NCBI GenBank assembly: GCA_934702355.1
Contig: CAKUXX010000002.1
Location: forward strand, 62,001 to 126,000
Source: an uncultured Methanomassiliicoccales archaeon
GTDB lineage: Archaea; Thermoplasmatota; Thermoplasmata; Methanomassiliicoccales; Methanomethylophilaceae
Length of the DNA stretch: 64,000 bases
Direction of reading: 5' to 3'
Shown here piece after piece: positions 43,789-53,303 of the stretch; positions within the stretch are counted from its first letter, which is position 1; each line of letters opens with the position of its first letter. The position numbers were made by a program, and so were the translations under genes. The notes beneath the pieces were generated by a model, which had not been told where the DNA came from, made no database searches, and worked only from the letters and a program-made list of their open reading frames with translations.

Positions 43789-45860
43789 TGATACCTCCGT
43801 CCGAGGGTCAGATCGACCTGTACGACGAGAAGTACTACATCAACCGCGAGCTTTCGTGGTTGGAATTCAACAGACGCTGTCTCGAGGAGGCCCGGGATGA
43901 TACCAATCCCCTCCTCGAGAGGGTCAAATTCCTGGCGATATGCTTCGGGAACATGGACGAGTTCTTCATGATCCGTGTTCCCGGCATACTCTCCCGCACC
44001 CCCATACCCGGTCCCGATTATGTCGGGATCACTTATTCCGTGCTCATGGACACGGTGTCCAAGCAGGTACAGAGCCTTGTATCGGAATATTCGGAATGCT
44101 GGACCGATCTTAGGGCGGAGCTTGATTCTAAGGGCATCTCCATACGCAAGGTGCAGGACCTGAATCCGGACCAGCAGGCCTGGGTGGCCAGATTCTACCA
44201 CGAGCGTGTGCACCCTCTTCTTACCCCGCTCGCCCTGGATGTGTCCCATCCGTTCCCGTTCATCTCCAACAATTCCCTGAACATAGCCGTCAAGCTCACG
44301 GATTCCAATGCTGAGCACCTCTATGCGAGGGTCAAGGTGCCCGTGGGCACCCTTCCTCGCTTCGTGCAGATCCCCTCCAACGGCAATCTGACGATGGTCA
44401 TGCTGGAGGACATCATCGAGACCCATATCTCCGCGCTCTTCCCCACGTTGGATGTTGACGGGGCATATGTCTTCAGGGTCACCCGCAACGCCGATGTCAA
44501 GGTCACCATAGACGAGGCCTGCGACTTCATGACTGCTGTCGAGGAGTCGCTCGAGGACAGGGACATCGGGTTCCCTGTGAGGATGGTCGTCGAGACCACC
44601 ATGCCCACCGAGATGGTCAGGCTCTTCTCCAGGAACCTCAAGCTCGCCCCGGCCCAGGTGCACCGCACCGATGCCATAATGATGGTGGACCTCTGGCAGC
44701 TCGTGGGACTCGATTATCCCAAGCTGAAGAACAAGAACTTCGAGCCTTACACCCCTCCGGAGCTTTCCGAGGGCAACGACATCTTCGAGGCTATAAAGGA
44801 GCACGATTGGATCCTCTATCACCCATACGAGAGCTTCTCAACGATAGTGAGGTTCATCGCCACCGCCGCAGAGGACCCCGACGTCCAGAGCATAAAGATA
44901 TGCCTGTACAGGATCGGCAGGGACCCCAGCATAATCCGCGCCCTCAAGCGCGCAAGGGAGAACGGGAAGACCGTCTCCGTGCTGATGGAGCTCCGTGCAA
45001 AGTTCGACGAGAGCAACAACATCCTGTGGGCGAGGGAGCTGGAGAAGATCGGCGTCCATGTGGTCTACGGCCCCGTCGACCTGAAGGTGCATTCCAAACT
45101 GCTCCAGGTCGTACGTCTGGAAGGCGACCATCTGGTCAGATACACCCACATGAGCTCGGGCAACTACAACACATCGTCCGCCAAGCAGTACGCGGACATA
45201 TCGTTCCTGACCGTGAACCCCGAGATAGGGGAGGATGTCGGAGAGCTTTTCAACGCCCTGACCGGATTCTTCGGACCGAGGATGTACAAGCATCTCCTGG
45301 TCGCACCGCTCACCCTCAAGAGCTCGCTCATCGAGAAGATCGAGCGCGAGATCTCCGTCCACAAGGAGACGGGTAATGGATACATAGCGATGAAGGCCAA
45401 CGGACTCATCGATTCGGACATAATCGCAACACTCTACAAGGCTTCCAACGCCGGAGTGAGGATAGATCTGAACATCCGCGGCCTCTGCTGCCTGCGTCCC
45501 GGCATCCCGGGGGTTTCCGAGAACATCAGGGTCACGAGCATCGTCGACAGGTTCCTGGAGCATTCCAGGATCTATTATTTCGCAAACGGCGGCAAGCCCG
45601 AGATGTATATGGGATCCTCCGACATGATGCCCAGGAACCTCCTGGCCAGAGTGGAGGTTCTGTTCCCCGTGCTGGACAAGGACATGATGGTCCACATCCG
45701 CGACGACATCCTGAAGATACATCTCGAGGACAATGTCAAGGCCCGTGTGCTTCAGCCCGACGGCAGCTACATAATCCCGGAGCGTCCCTCCGGCGAGAAG
45801 AAGCTCAGATCCCAGAAATGGATGATCGAGCACAGGGGCATATGGCATGGTTCGGAATGA
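43788..45860 (+). CDS. ppk: Polyphosphate kinase 1
   Basis: 690 aa; polymerises ATP gamma-phosphate into polyphosphate. Seen: YINRELSWLEFNRRCLEEA (N domain), FFMIRVPGI, HPLLTPLALDVSHPFPFISN, the nucleotide-binding FRVTRNAD, HPYESF, the conserved KVHSKLLQV with RYTHMSSGNYN, and HSRIYYFANGG with a family histidine. The frame is open 160 codons further upstream inside hisD, but the ATG at 43788 matches the family start. Overlaps ppx by 14 nt. Confidence 0.96.
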   Translation: MIPPSEGQIDLYDEKYYINRELSWLEFNRRCLEEARDDTNPLLERVKFLAICFGNMDEFFMIRVPGILSRTPIPGPDYVGITYSVLMDTVSKQVQSLVSEYSECWTDLRAELDSKGISIRKVQDLNPDQQAWVARFYHERVHPLLTPLALDVSHPFPFISNNSLNIAVKLTDSNAEHLYARVKVPVGTLPRFVQIPSNGNLTMVMLEDIIETHISALFPTLDVDGAYVFRVTRNADVKVTIDEACDFMTAVEESLEDRDIGFPVRMVVETTMPTEMVRLFSRNLKLAPAQVHRTDAIMMVDLWQLVGLDYPKLKNKNFEPYTPPELSEGNDIFEAIKEHDWILYHPYESFSTIVRFIATAAEDPDVQSIKICLYRIGRDPSIIRALKRARENGKTVSVLMELRAKFDESNNILWARELEKIGVHVVYGPVDLKVHSKLLQVVRLEGDHLVRYTHMSSGNYNTSSAKQYADISFLTVNPEIGEDVGELFNALTGFFGPRMYKHLLVAPLTLKSSLIEKIEREISVHKETGNGYIAMKANGLIDSDIIATLYKASNAGVRIDLNIRGLCCLRPGIPGVSENIRVTSIVDRFLEHSRIYYFANGGKPEMYMGSSDMMPRNLLARVEVLFPVLDKDMMVHIRDDILKIHLEDNVKARVLQPDGSYIIPERPSGEKKLRSQKWMIEHRGIWHGSE

Positions 45861-47382
45861 TCCCGAGACGGTCGGATTCATCGATGTGGGGACCAACTCC
45901 ATACATCTCCTGGTGGTCCGCTTCTACCGCGATTCATCCGGCACTCCGATATTCCAGGACAAGGAGGCCGTCCGTCTCGGTCAGAGCCTCTACAGTACCG
46001 GCAGGATCGCCCAGGAGGCCATCGACAAGAGCTCCCTGGTCCTGAGCAGGTACACGCAGATATCGAAGAACCTGGGGGCACACAGGATAGTCGCATACGC
46101 GACGTGCGCCGCCAGGGAAGCGGTCAACCGCGATGAACTCGTCAAGGCGCTCTCCGTCGACCCGGACCTCGAAGTGAAGGTCATCCCCGGTAGGGAGGAG
46201 GCCAGATTGATCGCCTTGGGCATTTTCGGAGTCGAAGGGCCCGAAGAGCAGTCCCTGATGATCGACATCGGCGGAGGGAGCACCGAGATCGCCATTCGTC
46301 ACAAGGGAGAGGACATCTTCCTCGACAGCCTGGACATGGGGGCCGTCAGATACGCCTACGGATTGGGGATCGATTGCATGGATGCCGTTTCCGACGAGGA
46401 CTACGGATACATGATGAGAAAGGTGGACCTGTCATCGTATCACGCCTCCAACAAGGTCAGGGAGATCGGATTCAGGAAGGCCATCGGTTCATCCGGAACG
46501 ATGATAGCCCTTGCGGAGATATGCGCCGCGCGTAGACCGGACGGGGATCCATCGTATCTTCTCCGCTCAGAACTGTCCGATGTCATGAGATATCTCAGAT
46601 CCCAGGATGCCGCCTCCCGCAGGTACGTCCCCGGACTTGGGAAGAACAGATTGGACATAATCGTCGGCGGAGGCGCGATCGCAGAGGAGCTCATGTCCCT
46701 TTTCGGCGTCGAGCGTCTGGAGATAAGTACGAGGGGACTCAAGCAGGGCATGCAGCTGGACCACATGATCACGCACGGATACCGCGTCTTCGATACCAGG
46801 GAATCCTCCGTGCGCGCACTGGCCAACCGCTGCAACTACGACGAATCACATGCCGAGCGGGTCCTCCGGGATGCAGTTTCCCTTTTCGATCAGGCGAAGG
46901 CCCTCGGACTCCACGACATCGGGGACGACTACAGGAACATACTGAGATGCGCAGCTCTGCTGCACGATGTGGGAGAACTGATAAGCTACAACAACCACAA
47001 CTACCTCTCGCAGATGATCATCGAGAATGCGGACCTGGTCGGTTTCAGCATCGAGGAGATACACGCCATGGGGCTGATGGTTAGATTCCATCACAAGAAG
47101 TTCCCGGGCGCCAAGGATCCGAAGCTCGCGGATCTGCCAGCAGACGATTCCCTCACTATCCGCAGATGCGCCATGTTCCTCAGGATGGCCGACGTCGCCG
47201 ACAGGCACCGCAACGGATCGGTCAGAACGATGTAGCTCCGCAGGGATTCCGACGGGATTGTGCTGGAGCTCCACTCCACCGAGGACATCAGCATGGAGCT
47301 TTGCAGCATGACCAAGCTCTGCGGCGATTTCCAGAAGATCTTCGGCGAATCCCTTACACCCAGAGAGGTCCGGATCTGCTGA
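45847..47382 (+). CDS. ppx: Exopolyphosphatase with in-frame amber codon (possible pyrrolysine)
   Basis: Ppx/GppA family: FIDVGTNSIHLLVVRF, ATCAAREAVNRDELV, MIDIGGGSTEIAI, then an HD-type domain with LLHDVGELISYNNHN. The frame meets TAG at 47233-47235 after DRHRNGSVRTM, then continues for 48 more codons to TGA at 47380-47382: LRRDSDGIVLELHSTEDISM, then LCGDFQKIFGESLTPREV. This second part is the usual C-terminal end of Ppx. With it the protein is 511 aa, close to the 513 aa of the E. coli enzyme. I infer UAG readthrough or pyrrolysine. Third gene after hisD and ppk. Confidence 0.85.
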
Positions 47383-47569
47383 TCGCCGTATTTCGGATGA
47401 TACGAATCGGAGTAGTTTTAGTACTTTTGGATGGATTCTCCAGTTTGTTGAGCAAACATTAATAACGAACGCACGCCTACCCTAATCAAAGCGGAAGTCA
47501 GCCCCTTGCATCGGAATTAATTCCATCTGGCTTCTGCTTCAACCCCAATTCTGCACCGCATGTGATCGC

Positions 47570-48847
47570 ATGTCCTCTCCCGCTCCGTTCTTCGAATCCG
47601 CACGCGCTTCCGACAAAGCGGTGGTCAAGAACGGACTCTGCGTGATTTGCAAGGGCGCCCACCGCCTATGCGGAAAGGACCGCTGCCCCCTGATGATGAA
47701 GTTCTACTCCCAGCAGAGGACCCGCCCCCTCATAGACATGAAGGATCTGGGGGGATCTTCCCCGCCATCGGTTTTTGTGGGGAGGTACGGCTATCCCAAA
47801 GTGGACATCGGACCGCTTCTGCCTCCGGAATACGGCGATACAACCGTCATGGACCGCCCGGAGATGTGGATGGGCAAGAGCATCCAGGACATCGTCGACT
47901 TCAGGTTCAGGCTCGTCCGCGGGAAATACAGGATAGATGCCACCGACTTCGCCAAATCGGGAAGGATAGTGGACGACATCCAGGAGCTCGCATTGTCCGA
48001 GAAGCCCGTGGACATCGAGACGAAGTTCACTCAAAGGCCACAGGGAAGGATAGTCCTGGACGACGAGGTCCAGCCATTCGGACCGTCGGCGAGGATGGAG
48101 AGCATGACCAAGGGCAACGGTCGCTTCGAAAGGAACCTGGAGAGGAACTTCTACGACACGGATCTGAAAGCAACGGATGCTGTCGTTACTGCATACCGCA
48201 ACGGGACACTCATCTCAGAGATAGAGAAGGCGTTCTCCGTCGGGACCATGGGCATAGGCCGCAACCGCAGGTTCGTCCCCACGAGATGGAGCATCACCGC
48301 CGTTGACGACATCATCGGAAAGGACCTGCTCAAGACGACCAAGTACAACGAACCGATAGACGATTTCAGGATATACCAATGGGAACAGCTGGACAACAGA
48401 TGGATCGTCATGCTGATGCCGTGCACCTGGAGGTTCGAGCTGATCGAGGCATGGTACCCCAACACATCCTGGAATCCGATGGGGAAGGATATCGACATCA
48501 TCTCGGACTGCGAGTTCTTCGACGGACGCACCGAGTATGCGCACATCGGTGGATGCTACTACGCCTCCAGGATGGCCGTCAACGAGCTTCTGATCGAGGA
48601 GGGCCGCACGGCCGGCGCCGTCATAATGAGAGAAGCACACCCTGGATACGTGATGCCCGTGGGCGTCTGGAACGTCCGCGAGAACGTCCGTGCCGCGCTG
48701 AGGACGAAACCGTTCCATTACGAGAACCTTGAGAAGGCCCTGGACCATGTCGAGAAGGTCATGGACATCAGAAGGGACACTTGGATATCCCATTCCGGCG
48801 TCATGAGGGATTGGCTCGTCCAGCGCAGGATAGAGGACTACTACTGA
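47570..48847 (+). CDS. nreA: Nre family archaeal DNA repair protein
   Basis: 425 aa. The N-terminal zinc motif GLCVICKGAHRLCGKDRCPL is typical of Nre, as are PPSVFVGRYGYPKVDIGPLLPP and IGGCYYASRMAVNELL. NreA works with PCNA in repair of alkylation or crosslink damage in haloarchaea. The C terminus QRRIEDYY fits the short PCNA-interacting tail of the family. The 187-nt gap before it shows no gene. Confidence 0.9.
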   Translation: MSSPAPFFESARASDKAVVKNGLCVICKGAHRLCGKDRCPLMMKFYSQQRTRPLIDMKDLGGSSPPSVFVGRYGYPKVDIGPLLPPEYGDTTVMDRPEMWMGKSIQDIVDFRFRLVRGKYRIDATDFAKSGRIVDDIQELALSEKPVDIETKFTQRPQGRIVLDDEVQPFGPSARMESMTKGNGRFERNLERNFYDTDLKATDAVVTAYRNGTLISEIEKAFSVGTMGIGRNRRFVPTRWSITAVDDIIGKDLLKTTKYNEPIDDFRIYQWEQLDNRWIVMLMPCTWRFELIEAWYPNTSWNPMGKDIDIISDCEFFDGRTEYAHIGGCYYASRMAVNELLIEEGRTAGAVIMREAHPGYVMPVGVWNVRENVRAALRTKPFHYENLEKALDHVEKVMDIRRDTWISHSGVMRDWLVQRRIEDYY

Positions 48848-48856
48848 GGGTTGAAC

Positions 48857-49642
48857 ATGTTCGAATCCAATCTGTATGATTTCATCGTCGGCCGCTCCGA
48901 CTGGGACGGGGATTTCGAATACGTCGATTGCACCCGCGCTCTGTCACCCTCGGGACTACCCGGAATAGATTACGCACTCAATCCCTACGGAGGATGCGAA
49001 CACGGCTGCATCTACTGCTACGGTCCCGGAGTCACGCATTCCGACCTTTCCAGATGGAGGGTGGTACGCGTGAAGAGGAACATCCCAGACCGTCTGCGCA
49101 TGGAGATCAGGAACATAGACGGGACCATAGGCCTCGGAACCGTCACCGACCCGTATCAGCCGGCGGAATCCAAGTTCAGGCTGTCCATGATGTGCCTCGA
49201 GGTCCTCAGGGAGAAGGGGATGAAAGTTCACATCCATACAAAATCAGACTTAGTCCTGAGAGATGCGGACATCCTTTCCGATATGGATGCCGTCGTCGGG
49301 ATGACCATAACGACGATTGATGATAGATCATCACTGATGATGGAACCCGGTGCACCCGTTCCTTCAAAGCGCTTCGAGGCCCTCAAAGGGCTGGTAGACA
49401 GGGGAATCGATGCATATGCCCTCATCGCTCCGACGACGAGCCTTCTGCTGGATAAAGAGGACGAACTCCTGAGGATGATATCGGAGACAGGGGCGAAGAT
49501 GGTCTTCCACGATCCGCTGAACCTTCGCAACGTGGATGATTCGGTCCTGAAACGCAGGGGCATCACGGCTTCTCCCGAATCCCGCAGGAGGTTCAACTCC
49601 ATGGATGGTAGATACGGTCTCACCATCTCCGACATCTTCTGA
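48857..49642 (+). CDS. SplB-like radical SAM protein
   Basis: 261 aa. Radical SAM cluster motif CEHGCIYCYGPG within NPYGGCEHGCIYCY, then TIGLGTVTDPYQPAESKF and TKSDLVLRDADIL, as in COG1533 proteins related to spore photoproduct lyase. The substrate is unknown; DNA or RNA photoproduct repair is only an analogy, though nreA lies directly upstream. GAGGG 6 nt before ATG 48857 favours it over TTG 48851. Confidence 0.88.
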   Translation: MFESNLYDFIVGRSDWDGDFEYVDCTRALSPSGLPGIDYALNPYGGCEHGCIYCYGPGVTHSDLSRWRVVRVKRNIPDRLRMEIRNIDGTIGLGTVTDPYQPAESKFRLSMMCLEVLREKGMKVHIHTKSDLVLRDADILSDMDAVVGMTITTIDDRSSLMMEPGAPVPSKRFEALKGLVDRGIDAYALIAPTTSLLLDKEDELLRMISETGAKMVFHDPLNLRNVDDSVLKRRGITASPESRRRFNSMDGRYGLTISDIF

Positions 49643-49678
49643 ACCCAGAACACCGCTAATTAAGCGTAAAATAAGTCA

Positions 49679-49725
49679 CATTTATATAGAAGTTCTAAAT
49701 TATACTATCTCAATCAAAGGAGTGC
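49679..49725 (+). promoter_or_regulatory. Thermosome promoter and SD
   Basis: TATA box catttatata around 49679-49687 and AAAGGAGTG at 49716-49724, 6 nt before the thermosome ATG (49731). A strong, canonical archaeal promoter. Confidence 0.7.
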
Positions 49726-49730
49726 ATCCT

Positions 49731-51341
49731 ATGTACGGAAATGGAAATCAGCCCGTCATCGTGCTCAAAGAAGGCACCGAGAGGAGCAAAGACAAAGAAG
49801 CTCAGTTCAACAACATTTCTGCGGCCAAGGCCGTCGCAGATGCAGTAAGGTCCACCCTCGGACCCAAGGGAATGGACAAGATGCTCGTCAACACCATCGG
49901 CGATGTCGTCATCACCAACGACGGTGTGACCATCCTCAAGGAGATCGATGTCCAGCACCCCGCCGCCAAGATGGTCGTCGAGGTCGCCAAGACTCAGGAC
50001 ACCGAGTGCGGAGACGGAACCACCACAAGCGTCGTCCTCGCCGGAGAGCTGCTCAAACAGTCAGAGGAGCTCATCAACGCCAACGTCCACCCCACCGTCA
50101 TCACCAACGGATTCAAGATGGCCGCCAACAAGGCAGTCGAGATCCTCGACTCCATCGCCGTCGAGTCCAAGACCGACAAGATCCTCAAGCAGGTCGCAAA
50201 CACCGCTCTGACCGGAAAATCCGTCGGAGAGGCGGAGTCCTCCCTGTCCGATGTCGTCGTCAAGGCATGCAAGGCAGTCGATGACGGAGAGACCGTTGAC
50301 ACCAAGAACATCCGCATCCAGAAGAAGGTCGGAGGAGTCATCGGAGACACCCATCTCATCCAGGGAATCATCGTCGACAAAGAGAAGGTCCACTCCAGGA
50401 TGCCCACCCTCGTCGAGAAGGCCAAGATCGCTCTGTTCTCCTGCGCCCTCGAAATCAAGAAGACCGAGTTCGACGCCCAGATCCAGATCACCGACCCCAC
50501 TGCGATGTCCTCCTTCCTCGCCGAGGAAGAGAACGAGCTGAAGGGAATGGTCGAGAAGATCAAGTCCGTCGGAGCGAACGTCGTCTTCTGCCAGAAGGGA
50601 ATCGACGAGCTCGTCCAGCACTACCTCGCCAAGAACAACATCCTCGCCTACAGGAGGCTCAAGCAGTCCGACCTCGAGGCAATCGCCAAGGCCACCGGAG
50701 CCACCATCGTCGGAAACGTCAACGAGCTCACCAAGGCCGACCTCGGAACCGCAGGAGCCGTTGAGGAGAAGAAGGTCGGAGAGGACGGAATGGCATTCAT
50801 CACCGGATGCAAGAACCCCAAGGCCATCACTATCTTCGCCCGCGGCGGAACCGAGCACGTGCTCGAGGAAGTCGAGAGGGCCCTCATCGACGCCATCCGT
50901 GTCGTCGGAGTCGCCATGGAGGACGGAAAGGTCGTCGCTGGAGCCGGAGCACCCGAGATCGAACTCGAGCTCAGGCTGAACGACTACGCCGCATCCGTCG
51001 GCGGAAGGGAGCAGCTCGCCATCGAGAAATTCGCAAAGGCCATGGAGATCATCCCCTGGACCCTCGCCGAGAACGCCGGTATCGACCCCATCGACAGCAT
51101 CATCAAGCTGAAGAACGCCCACGAGAAGAAGAACGCCAAGGCCAAGTACTTCGGTCTCGACCTCGACTCCGGAGAGGCAGTCGACATGCTCGCCAAGAAC
51201 GTCGTCGAACCCCTCAGGGTCAAAGTCCAGGCAATCAACTCCGCTGAGGAAGTCGCCAACATGATCCTCAGGATCGATGATGTCATCGCATCCCGCAGGG
51301 CACCCCCGGCGCCTCCCCAGGGCGGAATGCCCGGAATGTGA
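49731..51341 (+). CDS. ths: Thermosome subunit (group II chaperonin)
   Basis: 536 aa. ATP-driven protein-folding ring. Seen: RSTLGPKGMDKMLVN, GDVVITNDGVTILKEI, GDGTTTSVVLAGELL, the apical-domain protrusion region, FCQKGIDELVQHYL, and a Gly-Met-rich tail ending GGMPGM. ATG at 49731 follows a strong SD; the open frame begins 42 codons earlier but lacks homology there. Codon use is strongly biased (uniform GGA, GTC, AAG), as expected for a highly expressed gene. Confidence 0.97.
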   Translation: MYGNGNQPVIVLKEGTERSKDKEAQFNNISAAKAVADAVRSTLGPKGMDKMLVNTIGDVVITNDGVTILKEIDVQHPAAKMVVEVAKTQDTECGDGTTTSVVLAGELLKQSEELINANVHPTVITNGFKMAANKAVEILDSIAVESKTDKILKQVANTALTGKSVGEAESSLSDVVVKACKAVDDGETVDTKNIRIQKKVGGVIGDTHLIQGIIVDKEKVHSRMPTLVEKAKIALFSCALEIKKTEFDAQIQITDPTAMSSFLAEEENELKGMVEKIKSVGANVVFCQKGIDELVQHYLAKNNILAYRRLKQSDLEAIAKATGATIVGNVNELTKADLGTAGAVEEKKVGEDGMAFITGCKNPKAITIFARGGTEHVLEEVERALIDAIRVVGVAMEDGKVVAGAGAPEIELELRLNDYAASVGGREQLAIEKFAKAMEIIPWTLAENAGIDPIDSIIKLKNAHEKKNAKAKYFGLDLDSGEAVDMLAKNVVEPLRVKVQAINSAEEVANMILRIDDVIASRRAPPAPPQGGMPGM

Positions 51342-51383
51342 GTTCCGAGCAAGTGTTCAGTTTTCATTCCTAAGAAACCCCTT

Positions 51384-51417
51384 ACCCACCCGCATCCCCG
51401 CGGTGTGGGGTCTTTTT
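51384..51417 (+). terminator. Thermosome terminator
   Basis: An imperfect GC-rich stem between acccacccgc and gcggtgtggggt, followed by tcttttt (51411-51417), about 45 nt after the thermosome stop. Confidence 0.6.
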
Positions 51418-51474
51418 CCCCTTGGTTCAGTATTGTTTTATACCGTGCATCCGATGTCCATATGGGATGGATGC

Positions 51475-52248
51475 ATGCGTGCAGCGATATACGTCAGGGT
51501 ATCGACGGAGGACCAAGCGGTCGAAGGATACTCCTTGGATGCACAGGTGAAACGCCTGGAAGCGTATTGCAGAGTACAGAATTGGGAGATTGCGGACATC
51601 TACCGCGACGAGGGTTTCTCCGGACGCACGACGGAGCGTCCCGAATACAGCCGCATGATGTCGGAATCCGACAAGTGGGACACCATACTGGTCCTGAAGA
51701 TGGACCGTATCCACAGGAACAGTGTCAATTTTGCGATGATGATGGACCAGCTCCGCTCGTTGGGCAAGGAATTCACATCGATGCAGGACAAGTTCAACAC
51801 CTCCACAGCGATGGGAAGGTTCGTCATGGACATCATGCAGAGGATCGCCCAGCTGGAGAGCGAGCAGATCGGCGAGAGGGTGTACATCGGGATGAAATAC
51901 AAGGCCGAATCCGGCGATTGCCATCTGGGCTCCGGTCACCCTTACGGATACACCTATCAGAACGGGAACCTCATCGTCATCCAGGATGAGGCCCACACCG
52001 TGCGTGCGATGTACAACATGTACCGCAGAGGCTCCACCATGGACGACATCGCATCGTTCCTCAACAAGGCCGAGATACCCGCCAAGAAAGGAGGACAGTG
52101 GAACAAGCAGTCCGTCTGCAACATCCTCCACAATCCCCTCTACGCGGGCTACAGGAGCTGGGACGGCATTCTGAAGAAGGGTGAACAGGAACCGATCGTG
52201 TCTGTACAGTTGTTCGAATCCATCAACGGCCCGCTGCCGGAATGCTGA
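51475..52248 (+). CDS. Short serine recombinase (tandem copy 1)
   Basis: 257 aa. The resolvase catalytic domain starts RAAIYVRVSTEDQAVEGYSL with the nucleophilic Ser, followed by LVLKMDRIHRN and IMQRIAQLESEQIGERV. A Recombinase (PF07508-like) domain follows: HPYGYTYQNGNLIVIQDEA, VCNILHNPLYAGYRSW. It stops there: the zinc-ribbon and coiled-coil of large serine recombinases are absent. ATG at 51475 begins 3 residues before the catalytic strand. TATA-like ttttatacc lies about 35 nt upstream. Next gene starts 5 nt later. Confidence 0.88.
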   Translation: MRAAIYVRVSTEDQAVEGYSLDAQVKRLEAYCRVQNWEIADIYRDEGFSGRTTERPEYSRMMSESDKWDTILVLKMDRIHRNSVNFAMMMDQLRSLGKEFTSMQDKFNTSTAMGRFVMDIMQRIAQLESEQIGERVYIGMKYKAESGDCHLGSGHPYGYTYQNGNLIVIQDEAHTVRAMYNMYRRGSTMDDIASFLNKAEIPAKKGGQWNKQSVCNILHNPLYAGYRSWDGILKKGEQEPIVSVQLFESINGPLPEC

Positions 52249-52252
52249 TCCG

Positions 52253-53110
52253 ATGCCCGACAGGAAACGTGCTGCGATATACATCAGGGTATCCACCGAC
52301 GAACAGGCCGCAGAAGGGTACTCCCTGGACGCACAGAAGGCCATCCTCGAGGATCTGTGCCTCGCAGACGACTATGACGTGACCGACGTCTACGCGGACG
52401 ACGGATACTCGGGAAGGAACGTCAAACGCCCGGAATATAAGCGCATGATGTCCGAGATCGACAGATGGGACATCCTCGTAGTTCTCAAGATGGACCGTGT
52501 CCACAGGAACAGCCGCAATTTCATGGAAATGATGGAGGTCCTGGAGAAGAACCACAAGGAGTTCGTATCCTGCTATGAATCGCTGGACACCAGCAACGCA
52601 CTGGGAAGATTCGTTGTGGACATGATCCAACGCATGGCCCAGCTTGAGAGCGAGCAGATCGGCGAGAGGACCAAGATGGGAATGCGCGAGAAGGCGGAAA
52701 GCCTGAACGGATCCTCATACGAGAAGATGACTATGGGCTTCAACCCGCCATTCGGATACTGCATCGTCGACGGAAAGCTCACGGATGTCGAAGAGGAACT
52801 GGAGGTGGTGAAAGACATGTTCGAATCATACGGATCCGGTTCCACTATCGATGAGATATGCTACAAGCTGAATTCCGCAGGGATCCTCACAAGAAGGCAG
52901 AACCTGTGGACCAAATACAGCCTGTCCAACATCCTACATAATCCGGTCTATGCTGGATACATGAGATGGGAGGACATACTCATCCATCACGATGCAACAG
53001 CCATTGTTTCACCCGAGTTCTTCAATGGAATCCAGTTGAAATTCTCATCGCGCATACGCGATCCGTCAAAAAGGAATCCCAAGCTTCTCCCCACTCTGGA
53101 TGATTACTGA
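52253..53110 (+). CDS. Short serine recombinase (tandem copy 2)
   Basis: 285 aa. Same architecture as its neighbour: KRAAIYIRVSTDEQAAEGYS with the catalytic Ser, LVVLKMDRVHRNSRNF, MIQRMAQLESEQIGERT, FNPPFGYCIVDGKL, LSNILHNPVYAGYMRW. The C terminus runs about 30 residues further but still lacks a zinc ribbon. The two are diverged paralogues, so this is an old duplication rather than a recent copy. ATG at 52253 is chosen because the frame upstream overlaps copy 1 with no family sequence. Probably act together as a heteromeric site-specific recombinase. Confidence 0.88.
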   Translation: MPDRKRAAIYIRVSTDEQAAEGYSLDAQKAILEDLCLADDYDVTDVYADDGYSGRNVKRPEYKRMMSEIDRWDILVVLKMDRVHRNSRNFMEMMEVLEKNHKEFVSCYESLDTSNALGRFVVDMIQRMAQLESEQIGERTKMGMREKAESLNGSSYEKMTMGFNPPFGYCIVDGKLTDVEEELEVVKDMFESYGSGSTIDEICYKLNSAGILTRRQNLWTKYSLSNILHNPVYAGYMRWEDILIHHDATAIVSPEFFNGIQLKFSSRIRDPSKRNPKLLPTLDDY

Positions 53111-53237
53111 ATCGTGATATCCAATATTATTTAAAACTTTCTTTTTAATTTATATTGCTGGACATGGTCATAGACTTGTGGACGATTTATGGCCAATCCT
53201 AGGTAATTTATTGGATAATAATCGCCGTTAATAAAAT

Positions 53238-53302
53238 ATCTTTTTATACCCAGCAAAACGAATCATACCTGGGGAATTGCACCCCGTAGGAGGAAAATAG
53301 GA
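53238..53302 (+). promoter_or_regulatory. Promoter and leader hairpin of the acetate-transporter-like gene
   Basis: TATA box cttttataccc around 53240. The leader contains GGGG-aattgca-CCCC (53271-53286), able to form a short hairpin just upstream of the SD aggagga (53289-53295) and the ATG at 53304. The hairpin could affect ribosome access, but its length does not resemble a known riboswitch. Confidence 0.45.
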
Positions 53303-53303
53303 A

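Noticed and set aside
43572..45902. Two long minus-strand frames over ppk
   Set aside because: Mirror frames of ppk with repetitive His/Gly/Val composition. ppk is certain on the plus strand.
51475..53110. Serine recombinases considered as an IS607-type insertion sequence
   Set aside because: IS607 has a small recombinase with an N-terminal MerR-like helix plus TnpB. Here the catalytic domain is N-terminal, there are two recombinases, and no TnpB.
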